From assembly GCA_030592565.1 (NCBI GenBank), contig JAUVIX010000014.1, forward strand, positions 1-19,976: a stretch of 19,976 nt of DNA, in the 5' to 3' direction. The notes beneath the pieces are model-generated. The model was not told where the DNA came from, ran no database searches, and was given only the letters and a program-made list of their open reading frames with translations. Below are positions 13,921 through 19,976 of the stretch, piece by piece; within the stretch, counting starts at the first letter, position 1; each line of letters opens with the position of its first letter. The translations under genes were made by a program, and so were the position numbers. Source of the DNA: Chlorobiota bacterium (lineage in GTDB: Bacteria; Bacteroidota; Bacteroidia; Bacteroidales; JAADJA01).

Positions 13921-16068
13921 ATGAGGATTAATAGTTTTATGAAAAACAAAAAACGGATGAAAAAGATAACACTGTTTTCAATTATACTGCTACTTGCAGA
14001 AACCCTACTCTCCCAAACAAAACTCCCCGCCCTATTTTCGGATAATATGGTTCTTCAACAGCAATTTGAAGCACCTTTTTGGGGATGGGCAGAACCAGGT
14101 GAAAATATTATTGTAAAGGGAAGCTGGAACAACAAAGCAATAAATACCACCACTAATCCCAATGGAAAATGGTCGCTAAATTTACCAACCCCAAAAGCAG
14201 GAGGTCCTTATTTTGTTACCATAAATAGCGATACTTTACACAATGTGTTAATAGGTGAAATATGGGTTTGCTCCGGGCAATCGAATATGCAATGGGCACT
14301 CGACCAATCAATGAATAGTGAAGAGGATATCCCAAATGCAAATAATTCAAATATTAGATTGTTTTATGTAGCCCGTCAACTATCAGACGAACCTCAGAAA
14401 GATTGCCATGCCTGGTGGGATGAGTGCACCCCCGAAACTGCAAAAGATTTTAGTGCTGTAGCTTACTATTTTGGCAAAAACCTGAATGAGGCTTTAAATG
14501 TTCCAATAGGGCTTATTCATACAAGTTGGGGAGGCTCCACAGCACAAGCCTGGATGAGTGAGGATGTATTAAGGTCAGATTCTGATTATGCTCTATATTA
14601 TGAAAGACAACAAGCGACCGAAAGAAAGGCAAAACGAGGTAATCTGCCAATAGATCATCAATCGCCCAATCAATTGTATAACGCAATGATTGCCCCTTTA
14701 CTTCCTTATGGTATAAAGGGAGCCATCTGGTATCAGGGCGAATCCAATACAGGGGAAGCAGTTCTGTATGAGAAACTCTTCCCAAGAATGATAAAAAACT
14801 GGCGAGATGATTGGAAACAAGGAGATTTTCCATTTTATTTTGTGCAGTTGGCGCCTTATGAATACGATACTCCAATTATTGGTGCCTTGCTCAGGGATGC
14901 TCAGCGAAAATCCTTAAATACACCAAATACAGGCATGGCAGTAACTATGGATATTGGCGACCCAAAGGACATTCATCCCACAAACAAGCATGATGTGGGC
15001 AAACGGCTTGCATTGTGGGCATTATCAAATGATTATGGCAAAAACGATTTGGTTTACAGCGGTCCGCTTTTTAAATCTGTGGAAATAGAAAACAACAAAA
15101 TCAGATTATTTTTTGACCATGCCAATGGCGGACTTATGGCAAAAGATAATAATCTAACAAATTTTGAAATTGCCGAAACTAACAGAATTTTTTATCCTGC
15201 CCAAGCGGAAATAGATGGAGAAACCCTTATCGTATATTCAAAAAAAGTAAAACATCCGGTTGCTGTTCGATATGCTTTTAAAAATACTGATGAAGCCAGT
15301 TTGTTTAATAATAAAGGTCTGCCGGCATCATCATTCCGCACCGATAGTTGGCTGATAATAACTGAAAAAGTCTCAATAGAAAGTTCTTTTGACAGCATCA
15401 GCAAATCATTTATTATCACTTTACTGGCACCGGAAGGATTTGATATATACTATACAACCGATTGCACTGAACCCAATTTGCAATCAAATCATTATAAAAA
15501 ACCTTTCACACTAAATAAATCAACAAGTATAAAAGCAAGGGTATATTTTGATAATACACCTTCGGTTGCCATTGCAGATTACATTTTTATTATTCATCTG
15601 GCAACAGGAAAAAAAGTAAAATATGAAAACAAATATGCCGATAAATATGCAGCTGGTGGCGACTGGGCACTCGTAAACAGCATTAAAGGAGGAAATGCAT
15701 TTAATGATGGAAACTGGCAGGGATTCAGCGGAAAAAATATAGATGTTATTATTGATCTGGATGAAGAAAAAACAATCAGTAGTATTTCAACAGGCTTTTT
15801 ACAAATTCAACGTTCGTGGATTCTATTTCCCGAAAAAATAGAATACTTTGGCTCAACTGATGGAGAAAAATTTAACAAACTTGGGGAAGTAACAAACGAA
15901 ATTGCACAAAGCGATGAAGGCGCTATAATTCAGGATTATACCTTAGATAAAATATCAGGCAAATACAGATACATTAAGGTTTTCGCATCAAAAATACCAT
16001 TGCCCAAATGGCACCCGGGAGCAGGCAATGATGCCTGGTTTTTTATTGATGAAATTGTTGTTAAATAA
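13921..16068 (+). CDS. sialate O-acetylesterase (SGNH fold) with CHB_HEX_C-like and F5/8 C-type domains
   Basis: A 715-residue secreted esterase of the sialate 9-O-acetylesterase family, which removes acetyl esters from sialic acids or other sugars so that glycosidases can act. ATGs at 13921, 13939 and 13957 are all possible starts; the last gives the cleanest signal peptide (MKKITLFSIILLLAETLLSQ). Ser121 in CSGQSNMQW is the nucleophile, WGGSTAQAW and YQGESN supply the oxyanion hole, and His352 in DIHPTNK is the catalytic His. Beyond about residue 475 comes a domain like those ending hexosaminidases (IYYTTDCTEPNLQS, SIKARVYFDN). From about 555 a discoidin-like F5/8 C domain follows (ATGKKVKYENKY, DGNWQGFSG, IDVIIDLDEEKTISSIS, FIDEIVVK), probably sugar-binding. 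These appendages are more typical of GH20 than of esterases. The next gene follows within 5 nt. Confidence 0.92.
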   Translation: MRINSFMKNKKRMKKITLFSIILLLAETLLSQTKLPALFSDNMVLQQQFEAPFWGWAEPGENIIVKGSWNNKAINTTTNPNGKWSLNLPTPKAGGPYFVTINSDTLHNVLIGEIWVCSGQSNMQWALDQSMNSEEDIPNANNSNIRLFYVARQLSDEPQKDCHAWWDECTPETAKDFSAVAYYFGKNLNEALNVPIGLIHTSWGGSTAQAWMSEDVLRSDSDYALYYERQQATERKAKRGNLPIDHQSPNQLYNAMIAPLLPYGIKGAIWYQGESNTGEAVLYEKLFPRMIKNWRDDWKQGDFPFYFVQLAPYEYDTPIIGALLRDAQRKSLNTPNTGMAVTMDIGDPKDIHPTNKHDVGKRLALWALSNDYGKNDLVYSGPLFKSVEIENNKIRLFFDHANGGLMAKDNNLTNFEIAETNRIFYPAQAEIDGETLIVYSKKVKHPVAVRYAFKNTDEASLFNNKGLPASSFRTDSWLIITEKVSIESSFDSISKSFIITLLAPEGFDIYYTTDCTEPNLQSNHYKKPFTLNKSTSIKARVYFDNTPSVAIADYIFIIHLATGKKVKYENKYADKYAAGGDWALVNSIKGGNAFNDGNWQGFSGKNIDVIIDLDEEKTISSISTGFLQIQRSWILFPEKIEYFGSTDGEKFNKLGEVTNEIAQSDEGAIIQDYTLDKISGKYRYIKVFASKIPLPKWHPGAGNDAWFFIDEIVVK

Positions 16069-16073
16069 GAAAT

Positions 16074-18494
16074 ATGAGTATAAAAATTATAGTTCCTGAA
16101 CAAAAACAAATATTTAAAAATATTATGATAAAACTAAGACTTATTCATCTATTAATGCTAGTTATATTTCTCAATGCCTGCAATTATTCCATTCAGGAAG
16201 AAAACCCATTAGTCGGTAAACACACCACATACCAGCTCTGGTATCAGCAGCCGGCCAACAATTGGAATGAGGCACTGCCCGTGGGTAACGGAAGGCTGGG
16301 CGCCATGGTGTTTGGAGATGTTTATAACGAGCGTATCCAGTTAAACGAAGAGAGCCTGTGGGCAGGCAAACGCTTTAATGGCAACAACCCCAATGCCCTG
16401 AATGATCTACCTAAAATGCGGCAACTTATTTTCGATGGGAACATTAAAGAAGCATATAATATAGGAAATAAAAGTTTGTTGAGTACCCCTCCCCGATTTC
16501 GCTCATATCAAACCCTTGGTGATATTTTTCTCTCATCAGATAGTTTGGCGAATTATTCAAACTACCGAAGAGATTTAAACCTAAACACCGGAATCAGCAC
16601 CACAACTTACCAGATTAACGGAATAAATTTCACCAGGGAAGTTTTTGCATCAGCACCCGATAATATTATTGTTGTAAATATTTCTGCTGATAAACCTGAA
16701 AGTATCAATACCAAAATAAATCTGACCAGAGAAAAAGATGCCATCGTAAAAGCGCACATCAATCAATTAATAATGACAGGCCAGATTATTGATGAAACAA
16801 CTAAAGCACAAGGTCCGGGTGGGGAAAATATGAAGTTTGCAACAAAACTTATTGCCATTAATAAAGGTGGCGAAATCATAGCTGAAAATGATAATCTGAT
16901 TATTAAAAATGCTAATGAACTAACCCTGATTCTTACTGCTGCCACCGATTATAATTTAAACATACTTAACTATGACAGAAGCATTGACCCATTATCAATT
17001 TGCGAAAACATTCTTACAAAAGCCCAGAAAAAATCCTTTTCTCAAATCAGAGAAAACCACATTAATGACCATTCACAATTTTTTAACCGTGTTCAAATAA
17101 ACCTCGGAGGCGAACAAATGTCAGCATTTCCGACTGATGTAAGACTAGATTCAGTTAAAAACGGAAATGAAGATCCTGCACTCATCGCCTTATATTTTCA
17201 ATACGGAAGATATTTATTATTGGGCAGTTCAAGAACTCCCGGCATACTTCCCGCAAACTTACAAGGCTTATGGAATGAGCATATAAAAGCACCCTGGAAT
17301 TCTGATTATCATACCAATATCAACCTGCAAATGAATTACTGGCCTGCTGAAGTCTGCAATCTTACAGAAACTGTTGAACCACTCACAAACCTGGTAAACA
17401 AATGGCAAGAACCCGGAAAAATAACCGCCTCCGAAATGTATGGATGCAATGGCTGGGCTATGCATCATGCCACCGATATTTTTGGATATACAGCACCAAA
17501 TGCTGATATGCGTTGGGGAATGTCGCCACTAAGCGGTGTCTGGATGACCTTTCCCTTATGGAGACATTACGAATTTACACAAAACACGGATCATTTACGA
17601 AACCAAGCCTATCCAATAATGAAGGAAGCAATGGCATTTATTAGTGATTTTTTAATTGAGAAAGATGACTATTTGGTTACCAATCCAACCATGTCGCCCG
17701 AAAATGCTTACAAACTTGATGGGAAAGACTACCCTTGCCAGTTGACTTATGCTGCAACCATCGACAATCAAACCCTTATGGCTCATATTGATAATTGTGT
17801 GGCTGCAAGTGAAATACTGGGCATCGATGCTGGCCTAAGAGAAAACTGGAAACAAATCCGCTCTAAAATCCCTGCAGTAAAAATTGGAAAAGACAGCACC
17901 ATAATGGAGTGGATTATTGATTATGATGAATGGGAACCCGGCCACAGGCATATGTCGCATCTGCTTGGTTTATACCCGCTTTCGCAGATTACCCCCGAAA
18001 CTCCCGCATTGTTCGATGCCGCAAACAAAACCATAGAAAAAAGACTAAAACACGGTGGCGGACACACAGGCTGGAGCCGTGCCTGGATGATTAACTTTTT
18101 TGCAAGGTTACAACAACCCGAAACTGCTTATCACCATGTAATGGCATTGATGCGAAAATCAACTCAAAGTAATTTATTCGATAGCCACCCTCCTTTCCAG
18201 ATAGATGGTAACTTTGGAGGTACAGCCGGAATAGCCGAAATGTTGCTACAAAGTCATAATGGGGTAATCAATCTACTCCCTGCTTTGCCCAACAAATGGC
18301 CAGATGGCAATATTAGCGGGCTACGAGCCAGAGGTGGTTTTACGGTGGATATGGAGTGGGAAAACGGTATTTTAAATAATGTTACCATTCATTCTGATAA
18401 TAACAATAACACATTAATCAAATATAAAGATAAACTTATTGAAATAGAGATTAAAAAGGGAGAAAGCAAAAACCTGAATAGTGAATTTAATTAG
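16074..18494 (+). CDS. GH95 family alpha-L-fucosidase, lipoprotein
   Basis: Glycoside hydrolase family 95 inverting enzymes usually hydrolyse alpha-1,2-linked L-fucose from galactose; some members act on L-galactose. The frame spans 806 residues from the first ATG, but the ATG at 16125 (Met18) is the more likely start because it begins the signal peptide, with the lipobox FLNAC placing the lipidated Cys at residue 36. The N-terminal domain opens with WYQQPANNWNEALPVGNGRLGAMVFG. The (alpha/alpha)6 barrel contains NINLQMNYWPAE, where Asn415 and Asn417 correspond to the base-assisting asparagines, SPEN with acid Glu543, and QIDGNFG with Asp711, matching the residues established for Bifidobacterium AfcA. 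All catalytic residues are intact. It lies just downstream of the acetylesterase and is likely cotranscribed with it. It is anchored to a membrane, probably outer or periplasm-facing. Confidence 0.95.
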   Translation: MSIKIIVPEQKQIFKNIMIKLRLIHLLMLVIFLNACNYSIQEENPLVGKHTTYQLWYQQPANNWNEALPVGNGRLGAMVFGDVYNERIQLNEESLWAGKRFNGNNPNALNDLPKMRQLIFDGNIKEAYNIGNKSLLSTPPRFRSYQTLGDIFLSSDSLANYSNYRRDLNLNTGISTTTYQINGINFTREVFASAPDNIIVVNISADKPESINTKINLTREKDAIVKAHINQLIMTGQIIDETTKAQGPGGENMKFATKLIAINKGGEIIAENDNLIIKNANELTLILTAATDYNLNILNYDRSIDPLSICENILTKAQKKSFSQIRENHINDHSQFFNRVQINLGGEQMSAFPTDVRLDSVKNGNEDPALIALYFQYGRYLLLGSSRTPGILPANLQGLWNEHIKAPWNSDYHTNINLQMNYWPAEVCNLTETVEPLTNLVNKWQEPGKITASEMYGCNGWAMHHATDIFGYTAPNADMRWGMSPLSGVWMTFPLWRHYEFTQNTDHLRNQAYPIMKEAMAFISDFLIEKDDYLVTNPTMSPENAYKLDGKDYPCQLTYAATIDNQTLMAHIDNCVAASEILGIDAGLRENWKQIRSKIPAVKIGKDSTIMEWIIDYDEWEPGHRHMSHLLGLYPLSQITPETPALFDAANKTIEKRLKHGGGHTGWSRAWMINFFARLQQPETAYHHVMALMRKSTQSNLFDSHPPFQIDGNFGGTAGIAEMLLQSHNGVINLLPALPNKWPDGNISGLRARGGFTVDMEWENGILNNVTIHSDNNNNTLIKYKDKLIEIEIKKGESKNLNSEFN

Positions 18495-18530
18495 ACAGTA
18501 AGCTTTGATTAGTCTTTTTAGACTTTCTTC

Positions 18531-18546
18531 TTGCATCTTGATGCAA
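18531..18546 (+). terminator. possible weak terminator or regulatory hairpin after GH95
   Basis: TTGCAT (18531-18536), loop CTTG, then ATGCAA (18541-18546) forms a perfect 6-bp stem, followed by AATTTTTAA. A second small hairpin, AGTCT-TTTT-AGACT, lies just upstream at 18511-18524. The stems are short, so termination before the GH29 gene would be incomplete at best. Confidence 0.28.
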
Positions 18547-18573
18547 AATTTTTAAACAGTTACACAATAAAAA

Positions 18574-19488
18574 ATGCACACAAAACATATTTCTAAAGCA
18601 ATCATCATATTCTTGATTTTCATTGGAGCATGTCAAACTCCTGAACCACGTGATTATGCTAATACCGAAACAAAAGTTGAAAAAGACGAACGCATACAGT
18701 GGTGGCGTGATGCCAAATTCGGAATGTTTATTCACTGGGGTGGATATTCTCATCTTGGCGGAGTGTATAAAGGTGATACCATACATGGTCATGCCGAATG
18801 GATTCAGTTTTATGAAAAAATTCCGGCAGATGAATATGCAAGCCTGATAGCACCTTTTAACCCCACAAAATACAATGCCGATGAGTGGGCAAAACTGGCT
18901 CATGATGCAGGTATGAAATACATGGTCATTACCTCGAAACATCACGAAGGCTTAGCTATGTGGGACTCTAAAGTAACTGAGTTTGATATTGTTGACTTTA
19001 CAACTTACGGTATGGATGTACTAAAGCCACTTTCCAAGGCTTGCAAAAAAGAAGATGTAAAATTTTGCACCTATCATTCCATCCTCGACTGGCATTATGC
19101 TGAGGCAAAAGGTGATTCGTTTCATCTTTACAGAGATAATATTTTAAAGCCTCAATTAAAAGAAATTGTTGAAGAATTAGATCCGGCGGTTGTATGGTTC
19201 GATGGTGAATGGATTAACGAATGGACAGAGGAGCAAGGTGTTGATTTATACAATTATCTGCGAAATATGAAACCCGATCTTATCATCAATAACCGGGTTG
19301 GAAAAGGCAGAAATGGTATGCAAGGCATGAACAAAGAAGGTAAATATGTTGGCGATTTTGGAACTCCCGAACAGGAAATCATTGAAAATGCTTCTGCACT
19401 TGATTGGGAGAGTTGCATGACTATGAACGACACCTGGTTTCAAATTTGGGGACGACAATTGGAAATCAGCCAAAACATTAATTCATAA
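18574..19488 (+). CDS. GH29 family alpha-L-fucosidase, lipoprotein (frameshifted N-terminal part)
   Basis: Retaining alpha-L-fucosidase of glycoside hydrolase family 29, which usually acts on alpha-1,3/4/6-linked fucose and so complements the GH95 enzyme. The signal peptide ends in the lipobox FIGAC with the lipidated Cys at residue 20. The catalytic barrel is recognisable from WWRDAKFGMFIHWGGYS, the sugar-binding TSKHHEGLAMWDS, and VVWFDGEW, whose Asp210 is the predicted nucleophile. ESCMTMNDTW is then followed by unrelated residues and a premature stop at 19486-19488. Family members continue NDTWGF..., so two bases (GG) are missing after TGG at 19435-19437; adding them restores the frame seen at 19439-19976. 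It lies 79 nt after GH95 on the same strand. Confidence 0.92.
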   Translation: MHTKHISKAIIIFLIFIGACQTPEPRDYANTETKVEKDERIQWWRDAKFGMFIHWGGYSHLGGVYKGDTIHGHAEWIQFYEKIPADEYASLIAPFNPTKYNADEWAKLAHDAGMKYMVITSKHHEGLAMWDSKVTEFDIVDFTTYGMDVLKPLSKACKKEDVKFCTYHSILDWHYAEAKGDSFHLYRDNILKPQLKEIVEELDPAVVWFDGEWINEWTEEQGVDLYNYLRNMKPDLIINNRVGKGRNGMQGMNKEGKYVGDFGTPEQEIIENASALDWESCMTMNDTWFQIWGRQLEISQNINS

Positions 19489-19976
19489 CCTAATTGATGT
19501 GGTTGCAAAAGGAGGAAACTATTTACTTAATGTGGGTCCAACCGGCGAAGGTCTCATTCCGCAGGAAAGCGTTGAAAGACTGCTTGAAATGGGGAAATGG
19601 CTCGAAATAAACGGAGAAGCAATATACAATACCAAAAGGGCTGAACACTTCAAAGAAGGTAAGCAAATAAGATATACATTGGCAAAGAACAATAAACGCT
19701 TGTATGCAATAGCAATGGAATGGCCGGGAACAGAATTGAAACTCAAATATTTTAATGCAAACAAAAACAGTACACTGTATTTGCTGGGTTACGAGCAAGC
19801 TCTGCAATGGCATAACAATCCTAAAGAGGGACTAATAATCAAAATACCGGAAGATCTTCAAAAAGAGGAAAACAGACCTTGTAGCCATGCTTATGTCTTT
19901 AGTTTTGAAGGGAAAGCAAATCAGGTAACTGCTATGCCCGACATCATTGGAAACAATGAAACAAATGCCGGCAAAC
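19439..19976 (+). CDS. GH29 alpha-L-fucosidase, continuation in shifted frame (runs off window)
   Basis: This reading frame carries the rest of the GH29 protein and stays open to the last base. It begins FKFGDDNWKSAKTLIHNLI and continues with the family hallmark AKGGNYLLNVGPTGEGLIP, which closes the catalytic barrel, then SVERLLEMGKWLEINGEAIYNT and RYTLAKNNKRLYAIAMEWPG, the start of the C-terminal beta-sandwich domain. It has no start codon of its own at the junction; it is the same gene as 18574-19488. The 3' end lies outside the window, so any extra carbohydrate-binding module cannot be seen. Confidence 0.88.

Noticed and set aside
14513..14875. 120-codon minus-strand open frame inside the acetylesterase gene
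   Set aside because: It is antisense to the catalytic region with conserved WGGS and YQGESN motifs, and no independent gene signals were seen.
18487..18945. 152-codon minus-strand open frame over the GH95/GH29 junction
   Set aside because: It overlaps the clear GH29 signal peptide and barrel start; the Cys/Phe-rich translation looks like an antisense shadow.
19438..19450. One extra base rather than two missing bases in the GH29 gene
   Set aside because: Removing one base gives NDTWFQ then FGDDNW and loses the Gly-Phe-Lys that follows NDTW in the family; adding GG gives a full match.
1..19976. CRISPR array, tRNA/rRNA genes, transposase or phage genes
   Set aside because: No regularly spaced direct repeats, cloverleaf-like segments or mobile-element proteins were seen on either strand.

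Overview
The window is a stretch of a Bacteroidota chromosome. It is AT-rich by eye. The evidence for the phylum is the mix of secreted glycoside hydrolases with typical Bacteroidota signal peptides or lipoboxes, a DUF5107-TPR protein, a surE - small membrane protein - lpxB cluster, weak Shine-Dalgarno sites, and promoter-like TTTG / TAnnTTTG elements. LpxB shows that the cell makes lipid A and is Gram-negative. A genus cannot be named from this sequence.

Layout: (1) Positions 1-8177, plus strand. The C-terminal half of a GH2 glycoside hydrolase (cut by the window edge and frameshifted) is followed 3 nt later by a cytoplasmic DUF5107-TPR protein (also frameshifted; both halves listed), and then by a second, intact, secreted GH2 paralogue of 1074 residues. 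(2) Positions 8253-10598, minus strand. This is a housekeeping island of surE, a small membrane protein and lpxB, with a large imperfect inverted repeat between surE and the membrane protein gene. (3) Positions 10878-19976, plus strand. A GH20-family protein and a secreted endonuclease/exonuclease/phosphatase-fold protein overlap by 4 nt. They are followed by a sialate O-acetylesterase carrying hexosaminidase-type accessory domains, a GH95 alpha-L-fucosidase lipoprotein, and a GH29 alpha-L-fucosidase lipoprotein that is frameshifted and runs off the window.

The two plus-strand blocks look like parts of a glycan-degradation locus. The enzyme set (two GH2, a GH20, two different fucosidase families, an O-acetylesterase) fits stepwise trimming of a fucosylated, HexNAc-containing, O-acetylated glycan such as a mucin-type or other complex glycan. 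That substrate is inferred; no SusC/SusD pair, regulator or transporter lies in the window to confirm it. The DUF5107-TPR protein has no export signal and so would act in the cytosol, beside two GH2 enzymes of which at least one is exported. It is the least understood component.

Three genes carry small frame breaks that can each be repaired by restoring one or two bases in a short T or G run (near 791-793, 4058-4062 and 19437). All three lie in carbohydrate genes. They are either uncorrected sequencing indels or the start of gene decay; raw reads would decide.

No tRNA, rRNA, CRISPR array, transposase or riboswitch was recognised. No gene-free stretch exceeds 300 bases; the longest is the 279-base surE/GH20 divergent region, described below.
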